Positions 5,971-13,348 of a stretch of 16,028 nt of DNA are shown here, one piece after another. The stretch spans positions 1 to 16,028 of the forward strand of contig JAEUSS010000319.1 in NCBI GenBank assembly GCA_016788685.1, in the 5' to 3' direction. The notes under the pieces were generated by a model. The model saw nothing but the letters and a program-made list of their open reading frames with translations, was not told the DNA's origin and ran no database searches. This DNA comes from Prolixibacteraceae bacterium. Lineage in GTDB: Bacteria > Bacteroidota > Bacteroidia > Bacteroidales > Prolixibacteraceae. The position numbers were made by a program, and so were the translations under genes. The number at the start of each line of letters is the position of its first letter. Position 1 is the first letter of the stretch.

Positions 5971-7329
5971 ATGAAATACCACCTGATTACATTGGGTTGC
6001 CAGATGAACCTTTCTGACAGCGAACGAGTGAGTTCGGTGCTCGAAGGGATGGGCTATGAAAGAACGGAAAACGAGGAAGAAGCCAGTCTGCTCGGGATGT
6101 TGGCCTGTTCGGTGCGGCAAAAACCCATCGATAAGGTTTACAACAAAATTGCCCAGTGGAACAAATGGAAGAACAAGCGTAATGTGGTCACTTTTGTCTC
6201 TGGCTGTATTTTGCCCGCCGATAAGGAGAAATTCCTGAAATCGTTCGATCTGATTTTCCAGATGAGCGAGCTGGCGCAATTGCCCGAAATGATTCGCGAG
6301 TACGGGGTGGTGACTCCTGCCGGATTAAAAACTCCGCAGCCTGTGATGCCTAAAAACGAGCACATTGCCGAGATGTGGCACATCAAACCGAAATACCAGT
6401 CAACTTACGAGGCTTTTGTCCCCATCCAGAATGGTTGTGATAAATTCTGCACCTTCTGCGCCGTTCCTTATACCCGGGGGCGTGAAGTTTCACGCCCTTC
6501 CGGAGAAATTATTGATGAAGTGCGCCATTTGGTGAATCAGGGTTACAAATCGATAACCCTTCTGGGGCAGAACGTGAATTCGTACGGATTGGATAAAAAC
6601 GGGGAAGAAATCAGTTTTGCTGAGTTGCTGCGGAAGATTGGCGAATACGGAAAGGCTTCGGGCAAAGAATTCTGGGTATATTTTACCTCGCCGCACCCGC
6701 AGGACATGAACCGCGAAGTGATTGAAGTTATTGCAGCATACGACTGTCTGGCCAAACAAATTCATTTGCCGATGCAAAGTGGCGATGAGCGGGTGCTGAT
6801 CAAAATGAACCGCCGCCATTCGATGGACAAATATCGCCGCATTGTAGCAGATATCCGCGAACTGATTCCGCAGGCGACATTATTTACCGATATTATTGTT
6901 GGTTTTACCAGCGAAGGAGAAACCGAGTTTCAGAATACCGTGGCCGCGATGAATGAGTTCCGGTTTAACATGGCTTACATTGCCATGTATTCGCCGCGAC
7001 CGGGAGCGGCCAGTTACCGTTGGGAAAACGAAGTTGCCGCTGACGATAAAAAAGATCGTTTGTACCGGCTTTCCGAAGTGTTAAAAGAACACTCGCGGGT
7101 ATACAACGAAACGTTGGTTGGCCAAACGGTGCGGGTCCTGATCAACGGGACGGACCGTAAAACGGGCTTTTCAACCGGTCTGACTGAGGGTAAGCTTATT
7201 GTTCGTCTTGATCGTAAGGATAATTCGCTGATGGGGCAAATGGTTGATGTGAAAATCACTTCGGCTGCCGATTTCTCGATGAGCGGAGAGCTGCAGGAAG
7301 TGTTCAGTCTCAGTAATTCATTACGATAG
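5971..7329 (+). CDS. miaB: MiaB-type radical SAM tRNA methylthiotransferase (divergent)
   Basis: A 452-residue enzyme that should convert i6A37 to ms2i6A37 in tRNAs reading UNN codons, using two [4Fe-4S] clusters and SAM. Numbering is from ATG 5971. The N-terminal UPF0004 domain supplies three cysteines for the auxiliary cluster: C10 in LGCQMN, C46 in LACSVRQ and C79 in SGCILP. The radical SAM triad C156-x3-C160-x2-C163 is in NGCDKFCTFCAVPYTRGRE. LLGQNVNSYG (197-206) and a C-terminal TRAM domain (about 387-448) match MiaB over MtaB and RimO. The second cysteine box is unusual: LGMLACSVRQ stands where most MiaB proteins have NTCSVRE-like sequence. I prefer ATG 5971 (MKYHLITLGCQMN) over ATG 5950, which adds seven residues and lies in a hairpin. 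Substrate assignment is by family. Confidence 0.9.
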   Translation: MKYHLITLGCQMNLSDSERVSSVLEGMGYERTENEEEASLLGMLACSVRQKPIDKVYNKIAQWNKWKNKRNVVTFVSGCILPADKEKFLKSFDLIFQMSELAQLPEMIREYGVVTPAGLKTPQPVMPKNEHIAEMWHIKPKYQSTYEAFVPIQNGCDKFCTFCAVPYTRGREVSRPSGEIIDEVRHLVNQGYKSITLLGQNVNSYGLDKNGEEISFAELLRKIGEYGKASGKEFWVYFTSPHPQDMNREVIEVIAAYDCLAKQIHLPMQSGDERVLIKMNRRHSMDKYRRIVADIRELIPQATLFTDIIVGFTSEGETEFQNTVAAMNEFRFNMAYIAMYSPRPGAASYRWENEVAADDKKDRLYRLSEVLKEHSRVYNETLVGQTVRVLINGTDRKTGFSTGLTEGKLIVRLDRKDNSLMGQMVDVKITSAADFSMSGELQEVFSLSNSLR

Positions 7330-7380
7330 TATCCTTTGCCGCCACATTTAGGTGACGGATCTGAACTACAATAAAAACAA

Positions 7381-7425
7381 GGCGCATCCGCCACTCAGAT
7401 TTGAAATGGGAATGCGGTATGCGCC
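7381..7425 (+). promoter_or_regulatory. Hairpin enclosing the mtaB start codon
   Basis: GGCGCATCCGC (7381-7391) pairs with GCGGTATGCGCC (7414-7425), 11 base pairs with one bulged T at 7418 and a 22-base loop. The mtaB ATG (7419-7421) lies in the right arm. A further 6-base complement, ATCTGA (7359-7364) and TCAGAT (7395-7400), joins the upstream leader to the loop and could form a pseudoknot or an alternative fold. There is no T-tract. Confidence 0.5.
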
Positions 7426-8753
7426 GCAATGTAAATCCTGAAAATAGAACAGTGAATCTGAACAATACAAAAAAAATCGCATTTAAAACCCTTGGGTGCC
7501 GGCTTAACCAATACGAAACCGATGCTTTGGTCACCGATTTCGACAAGGCAGGTTACCAACTTGTCGGGGTTGACGAATCGCCTGATGTGGTGGTGGTTAA
7601 TACCTGTACGGTAACCAACCAGAGCGACCAGAAATCGAGGACAACCATTAGTCAGGCGGCGCGCGCCAATACCAATGCCGTGGTTGTAGTGACCGGCTGC
7701 ATGGCCAATAATTTTAAGGAAAAGCTCGAATCGCAGGATAACATCACGTTTGTTGTGGAGAACAACCGGAAAAGTTCAATTCTTTCTCTGGTCGATGCTC
7801 ATTTTTCCGGCGAAATACTGCATCCTGATCAGCTTCCGCAGGATGTTTTCCGTTATGAACCGGTTCAGAAAAGTTTGCATACCCGGAGCGCGGTGAAAAT
7901 CCAGGATGGCTGTGATAATTTTTGCACCTTTTGCATCATTCCGATGGTGCGTGGCCGGGCTGTTTCGCGTCCGGTTGCCGAAGTTTTGGAGAGTGTGCGC
8001 AAAACCATTGAAAACGGATTTAAGGAAATTGTGATCACCGGTGTCAACATCGGCCGGTACGAAGCCGGAGAAGCGCATTTTGAAGATTTGCTGGCCCAGA
8101 TATTGGAGGTCCCGGGCGATTTCCGGGTACGCATTTCGTCACTCGAACCCGATGGTTTCGGGGAGCGGTTTGTTGATTTGTTCAGGCACCCGAAACTGAT
8201 GCCACATTTACATTTATGCTTGCAAAGCGGATCGGACAGAACGCTGCTCCGGATGCGCCGTATGTACGATGTGCAACAGTTCAGGAAGACGATCAAGCTG
8301 TTCCGTTCGGTCTATCCTGACTTTAATTTTACCACCGATATTATTGTGGGTTTCCCGGGTGAAACGGAAGACGAATTTCAGGAAACAATGGACGCGGTGA
8401 AAGAATTTAATTTCAGCCATGTTCATACGTTCAAATATTCGGTCCGCAGAGGTACCCGCGCCGAACGCCTCGAAAATCATGTTTCGGAGAAAATTAAAAC
8501 AGAACGGTCAGCACAAATCAGGGACCTTTCCGAAAAAAATAAGAAACAATACTTTGCTTCATTCCTCGGTAAAACCGAGGAGGTTTTAATAGAGAAAGTT
8601 ACTCAGGGTATTGCCAACGGGTATGGAGAACATTATATTCCGGTTCGCTTCAAGGCTTCCGGAGCGCAGAAAAATACGGTTCGCCCGGTCATACTTACCG
8701 AAATCAGAGGCGCGGGCGAAAATATGTATCTGTTTGGTGAACTAAATGATTAG
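7419..8753 (+). CDS. mtaB: tRNA (t6A37-C2) methylthiotransferase MtaB
   Basis: A 444-residue radical SAM methylthiotransferase that should convert t6A37 to ms2t6A37 in tRNAs reading ANN codons. The opening AFKTLGCRLNQYETDAL (21-37) is the signature that separates MtaB from MiaB and RimO. Auxiliary-cluster cysteines are C27, C63 (NTCTVTNQSD) and C94 (VTGCMA). The radical SAM triad is C165, C169 and C172 in DGCDNFCTFCIIPMVRGR. SSLEPDG and FTTDIIVGFPGETEDEF are typical core segments, and a TRAM-like C-terminus follows (about 380-440). I use ATG 7419; a TTG at 7401 would add six residues, and GTG 7452 would remove eleven. It follows miaB by 89 bases. The first residues before KKIAFK look like unconserved extension, so the true start is uncertain. 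Confidence 0.93.
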   Translation: MRRNVNPENRTVNLNNTKKIAFKTLGCRLNQYETDALVTDFDKAGYQLVGVDESPDVVVVNTCTVTNQSDQKSRTTISQAARANTNAVVVVTGCMANNFKEKLESQDNITFVVENNRKSSILSLVDAHFSGEILHPDQLPQDVFRYEPVQKSLHTRSAVKIQDGCDNFCTFCIIPMVRGRAVSRPVAEVLESVRKTIENGFKEIVITGVNIGRYEAGEAHFEDLLAQILEVPGDFRVRISSLEPDGFGERFVDLFRHPKLMPHLHLCLQSGSDRTLLRMRRMYDVQQFRKTIKLFRSVYPDFNFTTDIIVGFPGETEDEFQETMDAVKEFNFSHVHTFKYSVRRGTRAERLENHVSEKIKTERSAQIRDLSEKNKKQYFASFLGKTEEVLIEKVTQGIANGYGEHYIPVRFKASGAQKNTVRPVILTEIRGAGENMYLFGELND

Positions 8754-8792
8754 TTCTTTTGTCTATGGACTGGAACAATTCTGTTTAGCTAA

Positions 8793-10361
8793 ATGACGGC
8801 AAAAATTAAACAAAGTAGTATGCGAACTTCTTCTCCTGAATTTCAGGAAAATTTCAGGAATTACGCATTGATTCTGAGTGACTTTCGTGAAAGATTGGCT
8901 CAGGTCAGTTTTCACGGGCCGGTTCAAGCCGTTGAAAAACACCGCTCACGCGGGAAACTGCTGGCCCGCGAACGAATTAATCTGCTGATTGATCCGCAAA
9001 CACCTTTTCTCGAACTTTCATCGTTTGCCGCTTATAATCAGTACGATAATGCTTTTCCTTCTGCCGGAATAGTTACGGGCATTGGTCTGGTTCGGGGGCG
9101 CGAGTGCCTGATTATTGCCAATGATGCAACCGTGAAGGGCGGAACTTACATCCGCGAGACCATCAAAAAACATGTACGGGCGCAGGAAGTTGCCCGCCAA
9201 AATAAACTTATCTGCATTTATCTGGTCGATTCAGGCGGAATTTACCTGCCGGAACAGGCCCATGTTTTTCCCGACCGCTTCGATTTCGGACGGGTGTTCT
9301 ACAACCAGGCACGCATGTCGGCCGAAGGAATTCCGCAAATCTCGGTGGTGATGGGCTCGTGCACGGCCGGCGGTGCTTATGTTCCGGCTATGAGCGATGA
9401 AACCATTATGGTTCGTAACCAGGGGACTATTTTCATTGGGGGACCGCCGCTGGTAAAAGCAGCAACCGGTGAGGATGTTACTCCTGAAGATCTGGGCGGG
9501 GCGGAGGTTCATACCTCGATTTCGGGCGTTGCGGATCATATCGCTGAAAACGATGTGGATGCACTGCGGATTTGCCGCGAAATTATAGGCGGACTTCCCA
9601 TTCAGGAGAAACAGAAACTGGATATTCTGCCAGTAAAGGAACCGCTTTATCCATCGGAAGAACTGTATGGTTTGCTGCCGTCCGATTTGAAAAAGCCGAT
9701 TAATGCTCATGCCATTATTCAGCGTTTGGTTGACGGGAGCGAATTTCAGGAATTTAAAGCCAACTACGGAAAAACCTTGGTGACCGGTTTTGCCCGGGTC
9801 TGGGGATTCCCGGTCGGAATTGTTGCCAACAACAGTTTCCTGACTTCTGAAAGTTCGCTGAAAGGCGCTCATTTTATCCAACTGTGTGTACAGCGCAAAA
9901 TTCCGTTGTTATTTCTGCAAAATATTACCGGCTTTATTGTCGGCAAAAAATATGAACATGGCGGCATCGCACGTGATGGTGCCAAACTGATCAATGCCGT
10001 TGCTAATGCTGCAGTTCCGAAGTTTACTGTGGTGATCGGCGGTTCGTTTGGCGCCGGGAATTATGCGATGGCAGGTCGTTCGTTTGATCCGAATTTTCTG
10101 TTTATGTGGCCTCACTCGCGCATTTCGGTAATGGGCGGCGAGCAGGCTTCGGGTGTACTGAAAAGTATTGGCAATAACGGATCGCCGGATTCGTTACTTG
10201 AACAGTTTAGCAAGGAAAGTTCGGCTTATTACAGTTCTTCGCGCTTGTGGGACGATGGGATTATCGATCCGGCCGATACGAGAACAGTTTTGGCAATGGC
10301 GATATCAGTTTCGCTTAATCGTCCGTTCGGAGAGCCGGGATACGGTGTGTTCAGGATGTGA
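8793..10361 (+). CDS. Methylcrotonyl-CoA carboxylase, carboxyltransferase (beta) subunit
   Basis: A 522-residue carboxyltransferase that moves CO2 from carboxybiotin onto 3-methylcrotonyl-CoA, giving 3-methylglutaconyl-CoA in leucine degradation. The N-terminal half holds [13 protein letters not shown] (55-67), [12 protein letters not shown] (144-155) and the first oxyanion-hole segment [16 protein letters not shown] (188-203). The second segment, [18 protein letters not shown] (starting near 416), is followed by [19 protein letters not shown]. The pair [11 protein letters not shown] and [15 protein letters not shown] is the methylcrotonyl-CoA carboxylase pattern; propionyl-CoA carboxylases have a different second motif. 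It begins 39 bases after mtaB, with no convincing promoter between them. The biotin-carrying partner is at 11263. A geranyl-CoA carboxylase is the main alternative, but the neighbouring hydratase favours leucine degradation. Confidence 0.92.
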   Translation: MTAKIKQSSMRTSSPEFQENFRNYALILSDFRERLAQVSFHGPVQAVEKHRSRGKLLARERINLLIDPQTPFLELSSFAAYNQYDNAFPSAGIVTGIGLVRGRECLIIANDATVKGGTYIRETIKKHVRAQEVARQNKLICIYLVDSGGIYLPEQAHVFPDRFDFGRVFYNQARMSAEGIPQISVVMGSCTAGGAYVPAMSDETIMVRNQGTIFIGGPPLVKAATGEDVTPEDLGGAEVHTSISGVADHIAENDVDALRICREIIGGLPIQEKQKLDILPVKEPLYPSEELYGLLPSDLKKPINAHAIIQRLVDGSEFQEFKANYGKTLVTGFARVWGFPVGIVANNSFLTSESSLKGAHFIQLCVQRKIPLLFLQNITGFIVGKKYEHGGIARDGAKLINAVANAAVPKFTVVIGGSFGAGNYAMAGRSFDPNFLFMWPHSRISVMGGEQASGVLKSIGNNGSPDSLLEQFSKESSAYYSSSRLWDDGIIDPADTRTVLAMAISVSLNRPFGEPGYGVFRM

Positions 10362-10405
10362 TGCTGCAAAAGATAGAATACAAGTTTTGAAAAAAAATAT
10401 TTAAC

Positions 10406-11197
10406 GTGAAAAATGATTACCGGTATATTGAAGTTGAGGTGGTTCGGCAACTTGCGCGGATAACCCTGAATCGTCCGGAGCGACACAATGCGATAGTTCC
10501 TGAATTGCTTCAGGAACTGGATCTGGTACTTTCAGAGATTGCGCTTATGGACGAGCTGCTTTTTGTTGTTCTCTCCGGGAATGGGCGTTCGTTTTGTGCC
10601 GGCGCCGATTTGAATTGGTTCTCGGGTGCCGATGAGCGAACGCTGGAGCAGAATGCCGGCCAATACAAGCAGTTGGCTGATGTATTGCTCAAATGGTTTA
10701 GGTTGCCTCAAATTACCATTGCAGCTGTACGCGGAAATGTATTTGGCGGCGGGTTGGGGCTTATGGCCGTTTGTGATTTTGTGCTGGCCGAAACCAATAC
10801 CCGGTTCATGTTCAGCGAGGTGAAACTGGGACTTTTACCGGCCACAATTCTTCCGTTTGTGGCTAAACGCCTGTCGCTTCAAAACCTCCGGAAATGGATT
10901 TTAACCGGAAGTCTTTTTACTACCCGTGAAGCTTGCCACGGCGGCTTGATTGACGTGATTTGCGAACATGGCGAACTGGAAAATGCTTTAGCTGACTTTT
11001 TGGCTTCATTTGAACCGGCCTCCCCCAATGCGGTTAAAAAGGCCAAACAAATGATCAATCAGGTGGTGTCGGGCAATATCGATGTCGGGGATACCGCATG
11101 CACATCCACGGTTTTGGCGGAAGCGCTTTTATCACCTGACGGACAGGAAGGGATTCATGCGTTTTTGGAGAAAAGAAAACCGGAGTGGAAGAAGTAG
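10406..11197 (+). CDS. Enoyl-CoA hydratase family, probable 3-methylglutaconyl-CoA hydratase
   Basis: A 263-residue crotonase-fold protein, likely hydrating 3-methylglutaconyl-CoA to (S)-HMG-CoA. The first oxyanion-hole loop is FCAGADLNWF (63-72), whose LNW ending is typical of LiuC-type hydratases. The second is GNVFGGGLGLMAVCD (110-124). SEVKLGLLPATILPFV (137-152) carries the acidic residue E138 at the position of Glu164 in rat enoyl-CoA hydratase, while the position of Glu144 is glycine (G118), as I recall for bacterial LiuC proteins. The start is GTG 10406: the only nearby ATG (10413) is out of frame, and MKNDYRYIEVEV aligns with the family start. It sits between the two carboxylase subunits, 44 bases after the first and 65 before the second, which supports the pathway assignment. 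Confidence 0.88.
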   Translation: MKNDYRYIEVEVVRQLARITLNRPERHNAIVPELLQELDLVLSEIALMDELLFVVLSGNGRSFCAGADLNWFSGADERTLEQNAGQYKQLADVLLKWFRLPQITIAAVRGNVFGGGLGLMAVCDFVLAETNTRFMFSEVKLGLLPATILPFVAKRLSLQNLRKWILTGSLFTTREACHGGLIDVICEHGELENALADFLASFEPASPNAVKKAKQMINQVVSGNIDVGDTACTSTVLAEALLSPDGQEGIHAFLEKRKPEWKK

Positions 11198-11262
11198 CTG
11201 GTCGAGGAGGTCAGTTTTCTGTGAAGATAACTGTTCCTGAACTTTAAATTTAGACTTTAATC

Positions 11263-13272
11263 TTGAAGACTTTTCAGAAAATACTTGTAGCTAACCGTGG
11301 TGAAATAGCGGTCAGAGTGATTCGGGCAGCACAGCAGAACGGAATCCGTTCGGTGGCCGTTTATGCAGCTGACGATGCCGGTTCGATGCATGTTTTGTTG
11401 GCTGATGAGGCCGTTTTACTTTCGGGAACGACACTGGCAGAAACTTACCTCAATCAGGACGAAATAATCAGGATTGCCCTGAAAATCGGGGCTGGGGCTA
11501 TTCATCCGGGATATGGATTCCTCTCGGAGAATGCGGGTTTTGCAAAGAAAATAGCCGATGCAGGATTGGTTTTCATTGGTCCGTCTCCGGAAAATATCCG
11601 GGTGATGGGCGAAAAAAATCAGGCGCTGGCTTATGTCCGGTCGTTGGGGGTTCCTGTCTTGCCATCGTTTCGCGGGACGGTTGGTGAATTGCTCCGACAT
11701 GCTTCGGAAATGGATTTTCCGGTGATGGTAAAGGCATCAGGCGGCGGTGGCGGAAAAGGGATGGTGATTTGCAACTCTGCCGGTGAATTGCCTGCTGCGC
11801 TTGAAAAAGCGGAACGCCAGGCACTGAATTATTTTGGAAACGGAGAGTTGTTTGTCGAAAAATATTTGCCCCGGGCACGGCACATCGAAGTGCAGATGAT
11901 GGGGGATCACTACGGGAATGTATTGCATTTTTTTGAGCGCGAGTGTACCGTGCAGCGCCGCTTTCAGAAGATTATGGAGGAAGCTCCTTCGCCTTCGGTT
12001 AACAAAGAATTAAGGTCACAGCTGACCTCTGCAGCCCTTGAGATTGCGCGTTCGATGAACTACCGCAATGCGGGCACTATTGAGTTTCTGCTGGATGAAG
12101 ACGGGCATTTTTATTTTCTGGAAATGAACACCCGCATTCAGGTGGAACACCCGGTTACCGAAATGATTACCAACACGGATTTGGTTTCGTTACAATTACA
12201 GGTTGCTGCCGGAAACGAACTGAGTTTAAAACAGGAAGACATCCGGATTTCGGGCAGTGCTGCGGAGGTGCGGCTTTGTGCCGAGGATGCGGAGAACAAC
12301 TTCAAACCCTCGGCAGGTGAACTCATCCTCTGGCAGATTCCGGAGAAGGATCATCTTCGCATTGAAACGTTTGCGAAAGAGGGGAGTTATGTTTCACCGG
12401 GGTACGATTCGTTGTTGGCAAAGTTGGTCGTATGGAGCGAAACCCGGAGTGAAACACTGGACCGGATGAGCCGGGTTTTGTCGCAAACGGCTGTTTCCGG
12501 AGTGCATACCAATCTGTCTTTTTTATCCGGATTGCTTGAAAGTGATCCTGTAAGGAAGAATGAGATTTATACCCGATATGTGGATGAAAATCTGGAGTCA
12601 ATCAATCAAGCCATACAACAGAAGAAGGATCAGGTCAGTCGGCATAAACTGGGAATTGCCTACCTGATTTTTCATTTTTTCCGGCACCAAAACTCCGGAA
12701 GCTCGGTTTGGAACCAAATCGGATTCTGGCGGATCTTTCCGCAGATCGAGGTTTCGGTTGAAGGGAACGCAGAGGTATACCGGATTGAAAGCGGCAACGA
12801 AGATAAGCAGTTCATCGTCGGGCAAGAGAAATATCGGGTTTCACAGGTTCAGAAAAACGGGAATCTCCTGGAACTGAAAATCAACCGGCAGTCAGATTTT
12901 TTCTGTTGTGTCGAAGGAAAAACGGAAACCTTGGTCAGTTACGGAGGCTTTTCTTTTACGCTGCGGAGTAATATGCTTATCAATCAGATTTTGCCGGTAC
13001 GGAAAAATGGAGGGTCGGAGAAGATTTTTCAGAACCTTATTTGCGCCGATTTGTTTGGAAAGGTGTTGAAATTAAATATAAAGGTTGGCGAGTTCGTTCA
13101 AACAGGGCAAATTTTACTGACATTGGAGTCGATGAAGACTGAAATTCATGTGATTTCGCCGGCTGATGCCCGCGTAAAGAAAATGCATATAAAAGAAGGA
13201 GATGCAGTGGAAGAGAGGCAATTGCTGGTGGAGCTGGAAGAAATGAGTCGGCAGCCGACCGTTGCCGGATAA
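11263..13272 (+). CDS. Methylcrotonyl-CoA carboxylase, biotin carboxylase and biotin carrier (alpha) subunit
   Basis: A 669-residue biotin-dependent carboxylase subunit that carboxylates its own biotin with ATP and bicarbonate. The biotin carboxylase part (about 1-445) shows KILVANRGEIAVRVIRAA (6-23), HPGYGFLSEN (81-90), the ATP-grasp glycine loop ASGGGGGKGM (158-167), ERECTVQRRFQKIMEEAPSP (225-244) and EMNTRIQVEHPVTE (287-300). A linker follows (about 450-590). The C-terminal biotinyl domain has ESMKTE, with the biotin-accepting lysine at K625; the usual MKM is MKT here. The start is TTG 11263: an in-frame TAG lies 10 bases upstream and no ATG is available before the conserved N-terminus. 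Domain order matches MCC and PCC alpha subunits, and the adjacent MCC-type beta subunit decides for methylcrotonyl-CoA. Confidence 0.92.
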   Translation: MKTFQKILVANRGEIAVRVIRAAQQNGIRSVAVYAADDAGSMHVLLADEAVLLSGTTLAETYLNQDEIIRIALKIGAGAIHPGYGFLSENAGFAKKIADAGLVFIGPSPENIRVMGEKNQALAYVRSLGVPVLPSFRGTVGELLRHASEMDFPVMVKASGGGGGKGMVICNSAGELPAALEKAERQALNYFGNGELFVEKYLPRARHIEVQMMGDHYGNVLHFFERECTVQRRFQKIMEEAPSPSVNKELRSQLTSAALEIARSMNYRNAGTIEFLLDEDGHFYFLEMNTRIQVEHPVTEMITNTDLVSLQLQVAAGNELSLKQEDIRISGSAAEVRLCAEDAENNFKPSAGELILWQIPEKDHLRIETFAKEGSYVSPGYDSLLAKLVVWSETRSETLDRMSRVLSQTAVSGVHTNLSFLSGLLESDPVRKNEIYTRYVDENLESINQAIQQKKDQVSRHKLGIAYLIFHFFRHQNSGSSVWNQIGFWRIFPQIEVSVEGNAEVYRIESGNEDKQFIVGQEKYRVSQVQKNGNLLELKINRQSDFFCCVEGKTETLVSYGGFSFTLRSNMLINQILPVRKNGGSEKIFQNLICADLFGKVLKLNIKVGEFVQTGQILLTLESMKTEIHVISPADARVKKMHIKEGDAVEERQLLVELEEMSRQPTVAG

Positions 13273-13348
13273 ATCAACTGTCAGGGATTCAGTCGTGGTT
13301 GGAGGCGGTGGCTGAACCTGTCGGAGACGACATTTGGAACATTAATAT

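Noticed and set aside
5302..6279. Long minus-strand open frame of 325 codons
   Set aside because: It lies antisense to both the reductase and the start of miaB, whose motifs are unmistakable, and its translation has no recognisable domain. It is a by-product of codon use on the other strand.
7330..7338. TATCCTTTG after miaB as a promoter for mtaB
   Set aside because: The TA and TTTG are three bases apart instead of two and no -33 TTG is in place. I cannot say whether mtaB has its own promoter.
8757..8788. Possible promoter before the carboxyltransferase gene
   Set aside because: TTTTG at 8757-8761 is followed after 18 bases by only a 6-of-8 match to the -7 box, and the start codon would be nearly at the transcript end.
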